In this document: piece by piece, positions 30,854 to 40,059 of the stretch
Numbering within the stretch: position 1 is the first letter of the stretch
Layout of the letters: the number at the start of each line of letters is the position of its first letter
Origin: Micromonospora siamensis
GTDB taxonomy: Bacteria; Actinomycetota; Actinomycetes; Mycobacteriales; Micromonosporaceae
Assembly (NCBI RefSeq): GCF_900090305.1
Contig: NZ_LT607751.1
Location: forward strand, 434,001 to 498,000
Length of the DNA stretch: 64,000 nucleotides
Direction: 5' to 3'
The notes under the pieces: model-generated
The model's database searches: none
What the model was told of the DNA's origin: nothing
What the model saw: only the letters and a program-made list of their open reading frames with translations
Made by a program: the position numbers and the translations under genes

Positions 30854-32302
30854 TCAGCCCGATGTTCGGGTCAGGTAAGGGTTGCCGGGGAGCCGGACGG
30901 TGAACGCAGCGCCGCCCTCCGCCGCGTGCCCGGCGGTGACGTCCCCGCCGAGCCGGCGGACCAGCCCGGCGGCGAGCGCCAGCCCGAGCCCGCTGCCCAC
31001 CTTGCGCACCCCGCGGTACCGCTGGTGCAGCGCGCCTCGTTCGAAGGCCACCGCCAGGTCGTCGTCGGTGAAGCCGGGGCCGCCGTCGCGGACCTCGACG
31101 ATGCCGCCGGCCGCCGGGTCGGGACCGGCCGGCCGCACCGCGAGCACGATCGGCGCCCCCGGGGGTACGACCCGCAGCGCGTTCTCCAGCAGCCCGTCCA
31201 CCACCTGCCGGATCCGCCCCGGATCGGTGTACGCGGGCACCGGCGCCGCCGGCGCCTCCAGCCGGAACGGCACGCCGACCGCCGCGCACCGGTCGGACCA
31301 GGTGCGTCCGGCGTCGGCGGCCAGCCCGACGAGGTCCACCGGCACCGGTTCCAGCGGGAAGTCGGCGGCCTCCAGCCGGGCCAACGCCAGCAGGTCGCTG
31401 ACCAGCCGGTCCAGGTGCTCGGCCTGGGCCAGCACGGTCCGCCCGGTCTCCGGTACCCGGTCGCCGTCGATCACCCCGTCGGCCAGCGCCTCGGCGTAGC
31501 CCCGGATCGCGGTCAACGGGGTGCGCAGCTCGTGCGAGACGGAGAGCAGGAACTCGCGTTGCCGGCCCTCGCTGGTGGCCAGCGCGGCGGCCAGCCCGTT
31601 CAGCGCGTACGCCAGGTCGGCCACCTCGTCGGGCGGCTCGACCGGCACCCGTACGCTCCGGTCCCCGGCGCGCAGCCGCGCGGCGGCGGTGGCGGCGGTA
31701 CGGATCGGGCGGGCCAGCCGGCGGGCCAGCAGCAGTCCCGCCGCCGCCCCGGCGGCCAACCCGGCGAGCAGCGGCAGCCAGAGGGTACGCAGGACCGGCC
31801 GCCAGGGCCCGCCGCCGGTGGCGCGGGTGAGCACCACCCCGTCGCCGCCGGCGAACGGCCGTCCCTCCACCAGGGCGCGTTCCCCGGCCACCAGCCGCCG
31901 GCCGGAGACCGGATGGCCGGCGGCCACCCGGTTGACCACCGGTCGGGGCAGGCCGGGGCGGTCGACGGTGCCGCCGCGGATGACGTACACCTCGATCTCC
32001 TGCTGGCGGAGCTGGCGGATCAGCCGGTCCCCGGCGGTGTCCCGCTGCCGGGGGGCGCGGACCCGGAGCACGTCGGCGGCGAGTCGGGCCTGCGCGGCCA
32101 GCGCGTCCTGGTCGCGGCGTTCGGCGCCGCGGACCGCCAGCGGCACCGCCACCAGCGCGGTGACCAGGACCGACACCAGGGCCACGGCGCAGGTGACCAG
32201 AATCGCGCGGGCGGTCAGTGTCCGGCCGGGCCGGCGGCGCACCGGCGCCGGTGCGGGACGCGGACCGAGCACCGGCAGCGCGACGGTCGGCTGCTCAGGC
32301 AT
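30854..32302 (-). CDS. Membrane histidine kinase with HAMP domain
   Basis: A 482-aa sensor kinase. Two membrane helices (about 30-55 and 165-190) flank an extracytoplasmic sensor region, followed by a HAMP linker. The H-box is SVSHELRTPLTAIRGYAEAL, the N-box LLENALRVV, and the G-boxes VRDGGPGF and GSGLGLALAAG. It overlaps the response regulator gene by 8 bp, so the two are translationally coupled. Confidence 0.94.
   Translation of the reverse strand: MPEQPTVALPVLGPRPAPAPVRRRPGRTLTARAILVTCAVALVSVLVTALVAVPLAVRGAERRDQDALAAQARLAADVLRVRAPRQRDTAGDRLIRQLRQQEIEVYVIRGGTVDRPGLPRPVVNRVAAGHPVSGRRLVAGERALVEGRPFAGGDGVVLTRATGGGPWRPVLRTLWLPLLAGLAAGAAAGLLLARRLARPIRTAATAAARLRAGDRSVRVPVEPPDEVADLAYALNGLAAALATSEGRQREFLLSVSHELRTPLTAIRGYAEALADGVIDGDRVPETGRTVLAQAEHLDRLVSDLLALARLEAADFPLEPVPVDLVGLAADAGRTWSDRCAAVGVPFRLEAPAAPVPAYTDPGRIRQVVDGLLENALRVVPPGAPIVLAVRPAGPDPAAGGIVEVRDGGPGFTDDDLAVAFERGALHQRYRGVRKVGSGLGLALAAGLVRRLGGDVTAGHAAEGGAAFTVRLPGNPYLTRTSG
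30863..30880 (-). promoter_or_regulatory. Shared 18-bp motif, copy before the lipoprotein gene
   Basis: On the minus strand CCTTACCTGACCCGAACA. It is inside the 3' end of the kinase gene and 66-83 bp upstream of the lipoprotein ATG. It differs by one base from the copy before the response regulator gene at 33033-33050. Confidence 0.5.
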
Positions 32303-32987
32303 CGGCCGCGTACCCGACGCCCCGGTGGGTGCGGATCACCCCGGCCGGGCCGAGCTTCGCCCGCACCTGCGCGACGTGCACGTCGACGGTGCGGGTGCCG
32401 GCGTGCGCGGCGTAGCCCCAGACCGCGGCGAGCAGCTCCTCCCGGGTGAAGACCCGGCCGGGCCGGGCCATCAGGTGGGCGAGCAGGTCGAACTCCGTCG
32501 AGGTGAGCTGCACCGGCGTGCCGGCGGCGGTGACCGTGCGACGGGCCGGGTCCAGGGTGACCGGGCCGACCGTGCGGGGCTGTTCCGCGCCCGCCGGTGG
32601 GCCGGCCGTCCGGCGCAGTACCGCCCGCACCCGGGCCACCAGCTCACGCGGGCTGAACGGCTTGGTCACGTAGTCGTCGGCGCCCAGCTCCAGCCCGACG
32701 ATCCGGTCGACCTCGTCGTCGCGGGCGGTGAGGAAGATGACCGGTGTCCAGTCGCCGGCCGCCCGCAGCCGCCGGCAGATCTCGGTGCCGGCCAGGCCGG
32801 GCAGGGCGATGTCCAGCACGCAGGCCACCGGGCGCAGCCGCCGCGCGGCGGCCAGCCCGGCCGCGCCGTCCCGTTCCAGGTGTACGCCGAAGCCGTCCCG
32901 GCTCAGGTAGAGCCGGACCAGGTCGGCGATGGCCGGCTCGTCCTCGACGACGAGGACCAGGCCGCGTTGTGGTACGTCGACGGTCAC
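32295..32987 (-). CDS. OmpR/PhoB-family response regulator
   Basis: A 230-aa regulator. The receiver domain has the acidic pair EDEPA, phospho-Asp in CVLDIALPG, and the Lys in VTKPFSPREL. The C-terminal winged helix has LTSTEFDLLAHLMARPGRVFTREELL and RTVDVHVAQVRAKLG. It is first in the regulator-kinase-lipoprotein set. The motif at 33033-33050 lies 46-63 bp upstream and is a candidate self-binding site. Confidence 0.95.
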   Translation of the reverse strand: MTVDVPQRGLVLVVEDEPAIADLVRLYLSRDGFGVHLERDGAAGLAAARRLRPVACVLDIALPGLAGTEICRRLRAAGDWTPVIFLTARDDEVDRIVGLELGADDYVTKPFSPRELVARVRAVLRRTAGPPAGAEQPRTVGPVTLDPARRTVTAAGTPVQLTSTEFDLLAHLMARPGRVFTREELLAAVWGYAAHAGTRTVDVHVAQVRAKLGPAGVIRTHRGVGYAADA

Positions 32988-33032
32988 CGGCCCATGATGC
33001 GCGACCGGTGGGTGCGACCGGCGTCAGGTGCG

Positions 33033-33050
33033 TGTTCGGATCAGGTAAGG
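33033..33050 (-). promoter_or_regulatory. Shared 18-bp motif, copy before the response regulator gene
   Basis: On the minus strand CCTTACCTGATCCGAACA, followed by a second ACCTGA 17 bp further on. Spaced direct half-sites are typical of OmpR-family operators. Confidence 0.5.
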
Positions 33051-33517
33051 ACTCGTGCGCCGACGGTGGCCACCACCCGCTCGCGCGGGTTGCGCAGCCG
33101 GGTCCGGAAGGCGTGGTGGAGCAGCTGGTCGAGCTGCCACACCTGCTTCGGGTTGGCGGTGCGGATCAGGAAGCGCTCGCGGACGCCGTCGATCGCGGTG
33201 GCCGCCAGCTCGACGGCGTGCAGCCGCGGGTCGGGGCTCCAGGTGACGTTGCTCAGCTCGCGCAGCTCGGTGTTCAGGTGCAGCTGGAGGCGGTGCAGCA
33301 CCCGGGACTGCCGGGTCACCACCAGCCGGCGGTGGGTCAGCAGCAGCAGGTAGTCGCCGGCGACCGGCCGGCCGGGGCGGCTGCACCGGGTGACGAGCAC
33401 CGGTGCGTCGCCGGAGCCGACACAGCGACGGAAGATCGGCATGTGCCGGGTGACGGTCTGGGCCGCCAGGCCGGTCTCGGCGGCGGCGGGCAGGAAGGTC
33501 CGGGAGAACACGTCCAT
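33041..33517 (-). CDS. Small actinobacterial protein of unknown function
   Basis: A 158-aa protein with no signature I recognise. It has a central beta-rich part (GDYLLLLTHRRLVVTRQSRVLHRLQ) that resembles a PH-like fold, then a helical end. ATG at 33517 (MDVFSRTFLPAAAETG) was chosen; an upstream extension to 33595 is possible. Its stop overlaps the shared 18-bp motif. It lies 54 bp upstream of the response regulator on the same strand and may share its promoter region. Confidence 0.6.
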   Translation of the reverse strand: MDVFSRTFLPAAAETGLAAQTVTRHMPIFRRCVGSGDAPVLVTRCSRPGRPVAGDYLLLLTHRRLVVTRQSRVLHRLQLHLNTELRELSNVTWSPDPRLHAVELAATAIDGVRERFLIRTANPKQVWQLDQLLHHAFRTRLRNPRERVVATVGARVLT

Positions 33518-33612
33518 GACCTGCCCAACGAGCCGTGACCAGGGGTGACGTGGGTCACGCCGAACTTTTGGAAGTTCCACGCCCGCGTGTCGCACCGGGT
33601 GTGCGGCGTGGT

Positions 33613-34608
33613 TCAGACCAGCGTCGGTGCCAGCAGCTCACCGAGCCAGCCGGGCACCGCCTCGGCGTACCCGTCCCGGGCCGGGTCGTCGGTGGCCAGG
33701 GCGCGACGCCACGACAGGGCCCGGCTCACCGTGGTCACCCGCTTCGCCAGGTGGGCCGTCTCGCGCAGCGTCGCCCGGTCGTACCGGTCGGTCCACGCCT
33801 CCAGGTACGCGTCCCGCAGCCGGGACAGCGCCGGGTCGTCGTCGACCAGCTCGGCGGCGTGCGCCACCGACCGCAGGGTCACCAGCAGGGTGCCGAACGG
33901 GTGGGCCACCGAGGCGTCCCCCCAGTCGAAGAAGCGGTAGCCGCACGTGCCGGCGAAGACGTTCCCGTCGTGCAGGTCGTCGTGCTGGACGGTGGCCGGG
34001 ATCCCCATCTCGTCGAGCCGCCGGCAGAGCGCCGCGAACTCGACCCGGTACGCCCGCAGCCGCTCGTGCAGCTCGACGCTCATCCCGTCCGGCTCGCCCG
34101 GTCGCAGCGACTCCCGGTCGTCCAGCAGCTCGTCGAGCAGCCGCGGCAGCCGCTCCGGCCGATGGTCCGGCACCCCGACGTCGAGCAGTACGCCCGCCTG
34201 CGGCGCCACCGTCCGCTGGAGTTCCGCGTACGCGGGCAGCACCCGCTCCCACCGGGCCACCCGGTCGTCCCCGCCGGCCAGCACGTCCCGCAGGCTCGGC
34301 CCGCCCTCGGGGAGCAGCGTCCAGCCCCGCTCCGGGTCGACGGCCAGCGGACGCAGCACCGCGTCCGGGGTGAGCCGGGACAGGATAGCCAGCAGGCCCG
34401 CCTCGTAGCGGGTGCCGGGGTTGTTGGCCTTGAACCAGGCGTCGCCGACGTCGGTGGGGACCCGCCACACCAGCGACCACGGGCGGAGCCGCGGCTGCAC
34501 CGGACCGGTGATCCGGTGGCCGTGCCGGGCCAGCGCGTCGGACACCCAGGTCAGGGCGGCGTCCCGCCACTCCTGGCTGGACCGGTCGGCGTTGGGGGTG
34601 GTCGTCAC
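33613..34608 (-). CDS. APH-fold phosphotransferase
   Basis: A 331-aa protein of the aminoglycoside phosphotransferase/choline-kinase fold. The catalytic loop is VQHDDLHDGNVF (about 218-229) and the metal-binding segment FFDWGDASVAHPF. GTG at 34608 (VTTTPNADRSSQEW) was chosen; a TTG at 34626 is possible. Such genes are common in actinomycetes and most are not proven resistance genes. Substrate unknown. Confidence 0.85.
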   Translation of the reverse strand: MTTTPNADRSSQEWRDAALTWVSDALARHGHRITGPVQPRLRPWSLVWRVPTDVGDAWFKANNPGTRYEAGLLAILSRLTPDAVLRPLAVDPERGWTLLPEGGPSLRDVLAGGDDRVARWERVLPAYAELQRTVAPQAGVLLDVGVPDHRPERLPRLLDELLDDRESLRPGEPDGMSVELHERLRAYRVEFAALCRRLDEMGIPATVQHDDLHDGNVFAGTCGYRFFDWGDASVAHPFGTLLVTLRSVAHAAELVDDDPALSRLRDAYLEAWTDRYDRATLRETAHLAKRVTTVSRALSWRRALATDDPARDGYAEAVPGWLGELLAPTLV

Positions 34609-34666
34609 GCTGCGCAGGCTAGCCAACCGGCGTCCGCCCGGCGCGCGAATATCGGCCGGGCGAGGA

Positions 34667-35839
34667 TCAGAGCAGCTCGACGATGGTGGCGTTGGCCATG
34701 CCGCCGCCCTCGCACATGGTCTGGAGGCCGTAGCGGATCCCGTTGTCCCGCATGTGCTGGAGCATGGTCGTCATGATCCGGGCGCCGGACGCGCCGAGGG
34801 GGTGGCCCAGGGCGATCGCCCCACCGCGCGGGTTGAGCCGCTCCGGGTCGGCCTCCGTCTCGGCCAGCCAGGCCAGCGGCACCGGTGCGAACGCCTCGTT
34901 CACCTCGTACACCCCGATCTCCTCGATGCCCAGCCCCGCGCGGCGCAGCGCCTTCGCGGTGGCCGGGATCGGCGCGGTCAGCATGGTGACCGGGTCGTCG
35001 GCGGCGACCACGGCGGTGTGCACCCGCGCCAGCGGACGCAGCCCGTGCCGGCTGGCCCACTCGCTGGTGGTGACCGCGAGGGCCGCCGCGCCGTCGGAGA
35101 TCTGCGACGCGGAGCCGGCGGTGACCACGCCGTCGTCCTTGAACGGGGTCTTCAGCTCGCCGAGCTTGGCCAGCGTGGTGTCCCGCCGGATGCCCTCGTC
35201 GGCGGCGAACTTGCCGCCGTCGGCCAGCGCCACCGGGGCCAGCTCGGGGTCGAACGCCCCGGCGTCCTGCGCGGCGGCGGCCTTCTCGTGGCTGGCCAGC
35301 GCGAACTCGTCCAACTGGGTACGCGAGAAGTGCCAGCGCCGGGCCATCAGCTCGGCGCCGACGCCCTGGTTGAACGGGAGCGGAGAATCGGCGGCGACGC
35401 CCTCGACCCCCCGGTAGCGCTCCAGGATGGCGTCGCTGAACGGCATGCCGCCGGCGACGCTGGCGCCCATCGGCACCCGGGTCATCGACTCGACCCCACC
35501 GGCGACCACCAGGTCGGCCTGTCCGGACAGGACGGTGGCGGCGGCGAAGTGCAGGGCCTGCTGGCTGGAGCCGCACTGCCGGTCGAGCGTGGTGCCGGGC
35601 ACCGACTCGGGCCAGCCGGCGGCCAGGACCGCGTTGCGGGCGACGTTCCAGGACTGCTCGCCGACCTGCGACACGCAACCCCAGACCACGTCGTCGACCT
35701 GGGCGGGGTCGATGCCGGTCCGCTCGGCGAGGGCGCGCAGCACGTGCGCCGAGAGGTCGACCGGATGCACGTCGGCCAGGCTGCCCTTGCGCCGCCCGAC
35801 CGGGGTGCGTACCGCTGCGACGATGACCGCGTCACTCAT
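34667..35839 (-). CDS. Acetyl-CoA C-acyltransferase (thiolase)
   Basis: A 390-aa thiolase. The acylated Cys is in TLDRQCGSSQQALHFA (about residue 90). GGGVESM-type VAGGVESMTRVPMG follows, and the C-terminal motifs are NPRGGAIALGHPLGASGARI and CEGGGMANATIV with the second catalytic Cys. It acts in beta-oxidation or branched/steroid acyl degradation. ATG at 35839 is preceded by GGGGAG. The gene stands alone here. Confidence 0.93.
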   Translation of the reverse strand: MSDAVIVAAVRTPVGRRKGSLADVHPVDLSAHVLRALAERTGIDPAQVDDVVWGCVSQVGEQSWNVARNAVLAAGWPESVPGTTLDRQCGSSQQALHFAAATVLSGQADLVVAGGVESMTRVPMGASVAGGMPFSDAILERYRGVEGVAADSPLPFNQGVGAELMARRWHFSRTQLDEFALASHEKAAAAQDAGAFDPELAPVALADGGKFAADEGIRRDTTLAKLGELKTPFKDDGVVTAGSASQISDGAAALAVTTSEWASRHGLRPLARVHTAVVAADDPVTMLTAPIPATAKALRRAGLGIEEIGVYEVNEAFAPVPLAWLAETEADPERLNPRGGAIALGHPLGASGARIMTTMLQHMRDNGIRYGLQTMCEGGGMANATIVELL

Positions 35840-35929
35840 CTTTACTCCCCGGTAACCTCGGCTTGCTGCGATCCTACGTCCTTCCCGGCCCCACCGTCCT
35901 CCCCCGCCGTCGGCTGGCATGCTGGGGCG

Positions 35930-36370
35930 ATGGTCGATGAGTCGTCCCCGGTCCGGCAGTGGCGGGTGCCGACCGTCCTGCCGGCGGCCAAACTGACCGG
36001 CGCCGTGGTGATCGCCGGGATCGGCCTGCTCTTCGCCGACGGCGACCCGGTCCAGCTGGTGCTGGCCGTCGCGGCCGGCCTGGTGCTGGCCGGCTGGGGC
36101 GTGCGCGACCTGGTGGCGCCGGTCCGGTTGGCGGTCGACCCGGAGGGGATCACCGTGACCGAAGGTCTCGCCGGGCGGCGCCGGCTGCCGTGGCCGGCGA
36201 TCGAGGAGATCGCCCTGGACCGGCGGACCCGGCGCGGGCTCACCGCCGAGACCCTGGAGATCGACGCGGGCGAGTCACTGCACGTGATCGGCCGGTACGA
36301 CGTCGACGCCCCGCTCGCCGAGGTGGCAGCCACCCTCCGCGCCGCCCGGCGCTCCGCGGAGAACCGGTAG
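35930..36370 (+). CDS. PH-domain membrane protein
   Basis: A 146-aa protein with two N-terminal membrane helices (20-65) and a C-terminal PH-like domain (VAPVRLAVDPEGITVTEGLAGRRRLPWPAIEEI). This matches the actinobacterial low-molecular-weight antigen/PH-domain family. It ends 5 bp from the convergent rhomboid gene. Function unknown. Confidence 0.8.
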   Translation: MVDESSPVRQWRVPTVLPAAKLTGAVVIAGIGLLFADGDPVQLVLAVAAGLVLAGWGVRDLVAPVRLAVDPEGITVTEGLAGRRRLPWPAIEEIALDRRTRRGLTAETLEIDAGESLHVIGRYDVDAPLAEVAATLRAARRSAENR

Positions 36371-36375
36371 CGGAC

Positions 36376-37284
36376 TCAGCCGGTGAGGGCGGCGGTGCGG
36401 ACCAGCACCGCCCCGATCAACGCCACCAGGATGATCGCGCTGCCGGCCGCCTGGAACAGGGTCCGCCGGCCGCGCGGCGCGTACGCCAGCACCAGCCCCA
36501 TCAGCGCGCCGACCACCAGGCCGCCGAGGTGTCCGGCGATCGAGATGCCCGGCACGGTGAAGGTGAAGATCAGGTTGACCACCAGGATCGGCACGATGGC
36601 CGAGGTGTCCCGGCCCAGCCTGCGCATGATCACGAAGATGGCCGCGAAGAGCCCGAAGATGGCGGTCGACGCGCCGGCCGACGGCTGGTTGGCCGGGCTG
36701 AACAGGTAGACCGCGACGTTGCCGCCGAGCCCGGCGATCAGATAGAGCGCCAGGAAGCGCAGCGGACCGAGCGCCGCCTCCAGGGTCCGGCCGAGCACCC
36801 AGAGCGCCCACATGTTCAACAGCAGGTGCACCAGGCCGTAGTGCAGGAACATCGCGGTGACCAGACGATACCAGTCCCCGTCGGCGACGCCGCCCACGGT
36901 GCCGTCGGAGAGGAGGGCGAGGCCCAGCACCGAACCCCACTCGGTCAGCGGGGTGCCGCCGCGGAGCAGGACGTCGAGCAGCGGCCGGCCACCGACCACG
37001 GCGGAGCCGACGGAGAGCAGCATCATCGCCACGTTCAGGCCGAGGAGCGTCCTCGTCACGTAGCCCTGCCGGCCGGTCTCGCCGCCGCCGAACGCGGTCC
37101 GCGCCGGGCGTACGCTGCGCCGGCCCTCGTTGACGCACTCCGGGCACTGGTGCCCGACCGACGCCTCCCGCATGCAGTCCGGGCAGATGGGCCGGTCGCA
37201 GCGGGTGCAGCGGACGTACGTCTCCCGGTCGGGGTGCCGGTAGCAGACCGGGGTGGTGGGTGGCGACTCGTTCACCACGGGCAC
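36376..37284 (-). CDS. Rhomboid intramembrane protease with N-terminal B-box zinc finger
   Basis: A 302-aa protein. Residues 13-52 hold a B-box-like zinc finger (CYRHPDRETYVRCTRCDRP then CPDCMREASVGHQCPECV). The rhomboid core has six or seven helices with the serine in GASTAIFG, the catalytic His in AGHLGGLVVG, and HLLLNMWALWVLG. It cleaves membrane substrates within the bilayer. GTG at 37284. Zinc-finger rhomboids are common in actinomycetes. Confidence 0.93.
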   Translation of the reverse strand: MPVVNESPPTTPVCYRHPDRETYVRCTRCDRPICPDCMREASVGHQCPECVNEGRRSVRPARTAFGGGETGRQGYVTRTLLGLNVAMMLLSVGSAVVGGRPLLDVLLRGGTPLTEWGSVLGLALLSDGTVGGVADGDWYRLVTAMFLHYGLVHLLLNMWALWVLGRTLEAALGPLRFLALYLIAGLGGNVAVYLFSPANQPSAGASTAIFGLFAAIFVIMRRLGRDTSAIVPILVVNLIFTFTVPGISIAGHLGGLVVGALMGLVLAYAPRGRRTLFQAAGSAIILVALIGAVLVRTAALTG

Positions 37285-37385
37285 CGCCCGTTGGTGACGA
37301 CGGATCGCGTACCCACCACCCGGCTGCTGCCGGCCACCTGGCCGGGGCGCTCAGTCATGCGAGCAAAGGTACCTCGCGCGGCGGG

Positions 37386-37916
37386 TCAGGCCTGCTGCCG
37401 TTCGATCTCGACCCGCTCGATGACGACGTCCTGGAGCGGACGGTCGCTCGGGCCGGTCGGGGTGTTGGCGATCTGGTCCACGACCTTGGCGGACTGCTCG
37501 TCGGCGACCTGACCGAAGATGGTGTGCCGGTTGTTCAGGTGCGGGGTCGGCGACACGGTGATGAAGAACTGCGAGCCGTTGGTGCCCGGCCCGGCGTTCG
37601 CCATGGCGAGCAGGTACGGCCGGTCGAAGCGCAGCTCGGGGTGAAACTCGTCACCGAACTTGAAGCCCGGGCCGCCGCGACCGGTGCCGGTCGGGTCACC
37701 CATCTGGACCATGAAGCCGCTGATGACGCGGTGCGAGATGGTGCCGTCGTAGTACGGCCCGCTGCCCGGCTGGCCGGTCCGCGGGTCGGTGTACTCCTTC
37801 GTGCCCTCGGCCAGCTCGATGAAGTTCCGGACGGTCTTCGGCGCGTGGTTCGGGAAGAGCTCCAGCCGGATCGGGCCAGCGTTGGTGTGCAAGGTGGCGT
37901 AGACAGCCTCGGCCAC
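37386..37916 (-). CDS. Cyclophilin-type peptidyl-prolyl isomerase
   Basis: A 176-aa cytoplasmic cyclophilin. Conserved parts are GTISHRVISGFMVQMGDPTGTGRGGPGFKF and AMANAGPGTNGSQFFIT, with the catalytic Arg in the first. It begins MAEAVYATLHTNAGPIRLEL at GTG 37916. It speeds proline isomerisation in protein folding. It diverges from the next gene. Confidence 0.95.
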   Translation of the reverse strand: MAEAVYATLHTNAGPIRLELFPNHAPKTVRNFIELAEGTKEYTDPRTGQPGSGPYYDGTISHRVISGFMVQMGDPTGTGRGGPGFKFGDEFHPELRFDRPYLLAMANAGPGTNGSQFFITVSPTPHLNNRHTIFGQVADEQSAKVVDQIANTPTGPSDRPLQDVVIERVEIERQQA

Positions 37917-38032
37917 GGGTACTCCTCACTCGTTGGTCAGTTCCATGCGGATCCTCCCATGTGCCCGATCTGGCATCGCGGAGGCATCCGAAGGTGGAGG
38001 ATGACGAAGGACAACTCCCAGGAGGTGGGACC

Positions 38033-38839
38033 GTGTTTGGAATCGGGCGGCGTAAGACCCAGGGGCAGCTCGCGAAGGTCGAGCTGAACCAGGGCATCGG
38101 TCACCTGAGGCAGGCTGCCACGTACGCGGCGAGGGGTGCCGGCGCCACGGTCGGCCCGCGGGTCCAGGCAGCCCGGGGTGCCGTCGCGCCCACCGCGATC
38201 GTGGTGCGCGACCGCGCCACCAGCGGCTTCGCGTCGACCGCCGCGGCCCTCGCACCGCTGGCCGTGGCCCTGCGCAACGCCCAGGCCCAGGGTGCGGCCA
38301 AGACCCTCGCCGACCGCAAGGCAGCCCTCACCAAGCAGGCCGCCGCGAGCAAGAAGGTCAAGGCGAAGAACATGAAGGCCGCGAAGAAGAAGCAGAAGAA
38401 GAAGTCGCGGGGCGGGCTGATGACCGGCCTGCTGGCCGCCGGCACCGTCGCCGGCCTGGCCGGCGCGGTCGCCATGCGCCGCCGCCGCGAGCAGCAGGAG
38501 TGGGCCGAGTACGACCCGGCGGCGACGCTGTCGCCGATGGGGGAGGACGTGGACACCATCGTGGTGGAGACCCCGGACCCGAGCGCGAAGGTCACCGACG
38601 CCTCGACCATGTCCAGCTCCTCCGGTGTGGCCGGTGGCCCGACCGGCGCCGGCAGCTCGGCGGTGGCGGGCGGCGACAGCTCCTCCACCACCACCGTGGG
38701 CACCCAGCCGGTGATCCACTCGAACGACAAGGTTCCCTCGGTCGCCGAGGGTGCCCGGGACGTCTCCGGCCGGCCGGCCGACGACACCAGCAAGGCGGTC
38801 GGCGCCGGCAGGAACGGCGCCAAGACCGGCGGTCGCTGA
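38033..38839 (+). CDS. DUF5324-like membrane-anchored protein
   Basis: A 268-aa protein. The N-terminal 100 residues are helical and Ala-rich (LRQAATYAARGAGATVGPRVQAARG), with a Lys-rich stretch KNMKAAKKKQKKKSRGG, a membrane helix (LMTGLLAAGTVAGLAGAVA) and a disordered Ser/Thr/Gly-rich tail. This resembles DUF5324 proteins of actinomycetes. GTG at 38033 has GGAGGTGGGA upstream. The role is unknown. Confidence 0.65.
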   Translation: MFGIGRRKTQGQLAKVELNQGIGHLRQAATYAARGAGATVGPRVQAARGAVAPTAIVVRDRATSGFASTAAALAPLAVALRNAQAQGAAKTLADRKAALTKQAAASKKVKAKNMKAAKKKQKKKSRGGLMTGLLAAGTVAGLAGAVAMRRRREQQEWAEYDPAATLSPMGEDVDTIVVETPDPSAKVTDASTMSSSSGVAGGPTGAGSSAVAGGDSSSTTTVGTQPVIHSNDKVPSVAEGARDVSGRPADDTSKAVGAGRNGAKTGGR

Positions 38840-38847
38840 CCCGTCCG

Positions 38848-38895
38848 GGAAGCGCCGGCGTGCGGGGGAGTCCCCCCCGCGCGGCCGGCGCTTCC
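38848..38895. terminator. Two-part hairpin terminator
   Basis: GGAAGCGCCGGC pairs with GCCGGCGCTTCC, enclosing a G-run/C-run inner stem. It lies between convergent genes. Confidence 0.8.
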
Positions 38896-38907
38896 GGCGC
38901 TTCCGGG

Positions 38908-40059
38908 TCAGAGCCAGCCGTTACGGCGGAACCAGCGGTACAGGAAGAAGGACAGCGCCAGGTTGACGGCCCAGACACCCGGGTAGCCGTACGTCCACTT
39001 CAGCTCGGGCATGTTCTCGAAGTTCATGCCGTAGATGCCGGCGATGGCCGTCCAGACCGCGCCGATCGCGGCCCACGCGGCGATCTTGCGCATGTCGTTG
39101 TTCTGCTCGACGGTGACCTGGGCCAGCCGCGCCTGGAGGATCGAGTTGAGCAGGTCGTCGTAGGAGTTGACCTGCTCGACGGTGCGGGTGAGGTGGTCCT
39201 GGACGTCGCGGAAGTACCGCCGGATCTCCTTGGGCACGTCCCGGTTGATCTGGGAGGTGAGGCTCGACATGGGCCGCTGGAGCGGCACCACCGCCCGCTT
39301 GAACTCCACCAGCTCCCGCTTCATCTGGTAGATCCGCTGGACCCGCCCGGTGCCGGCCCGGTCGAAGACGTCGGCCTCCAGCACGTCCAGGTCGTCCTCG
39401 ATCTGGTCGGACACCTCCAGGTAGAGGTCCACCACCCGGTCGGTGATCGCGTACGCGACCGCCCACGGTCCGTGCAGCAGCAGCTCCCGCTTGGCCTCCA
39501 GGTCGGCCCGGACCGGGGCGAGCCGGCAAGCGTCGCCGTGCCGGACACTGATCAGGAACTTCGGGCCGATGAAGAGCATCACCTGACCGGTCTCGACCAC
39601 CTCGGAGGTTTCGGTCAGCTCGGTGTGCTCGCAGTACCGGGCGGTCCGCAGCACCAGGAAGGCGACCTCGCCGAACCGCTCCAGCTTGGGTCGCTGCTCG
39701 GCCTTCACCGCGTCCTCGACGGCCAGCTCGTGCAGGCCGTACGTGTCGGCGATGGCGGTCATCTCGGCCAGCTCCGGCTCGTGCAGCCCGAGCCAGACGA
39801 ACCCCTGCGGTTCGCGGGCGGCGGCGGCCAGGGCGTCGGTGTACGTCCACTCGCCCGGCTGCCGCACCCCCTCGACGTAGAGCGCGCAGTCGACCACCGA
39901 GCTGCGCCGGGGATCGACCGGCTCGGTGGCGTCCCGGGGCGAGCCGTCGGCGTTGAGGATGCGGGTCATCGCCCGCACCGGCGCCGCCCACGCCCGGGGC
40001 CGGAGCACCCGCCCGCCGTCCTGCGGTGTGGAGTTCCCCCGCTGCACCCGGTCGCTCAT
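38908..40059 (-). CDS. corA: CorA-family magnesium/cobalt channel
   Basis: A 383-aa CorA protein. A long cytoplasmic N-terminal part is followed by two C-terminal helices. The signature GMN is in AGIYGMNFENMPELKW after the first helix. It ends with the basic RWFRRNGWL. It forms a pentameric divalent-cation channel. ATG at 40059. Confidence 0.94.
   Translation of the reverse strand: MSDRVQRGNSTPQDGGRVLRPRAWAAPVRAMTRILNADGSPRDATEPVDPRRSSVVDCALYVEGVRQPGEWTYTDALAAAAREPQGFVWLGLHEPELAEMTAIADTYGLHELAVEDAVKAEQRPKLERFGEVAFLVLRTARYCEHTELTETSEVVETGQVMLFIGPKFLISVRHGDACRLAPVRADLEAKRELLLHGPWAVAYAITDRVVDLYLEVSDQIEDDLDVLEADVFDRAGTGRVQRIYQMKRELVEFKRAVVPLQRPMSSLTSQINRDVPKEIRRYFRDVQDHLTRTVEQVNSYDDLLNSILQARLAQVTVEQNNDMRKIAAWAAIGAVWTAIAGIYGMNFENMPELKWTYGYPGVWAVNLALSFFLYRWFRRNGWL

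Noticed and set aside
33613..34608. The APH-fold gene as an aminoglycoside resistance gene
   Set aside because: Only the general fold and catalytic loop are visible; substrates of this superfamily vary too much to claim resistance.
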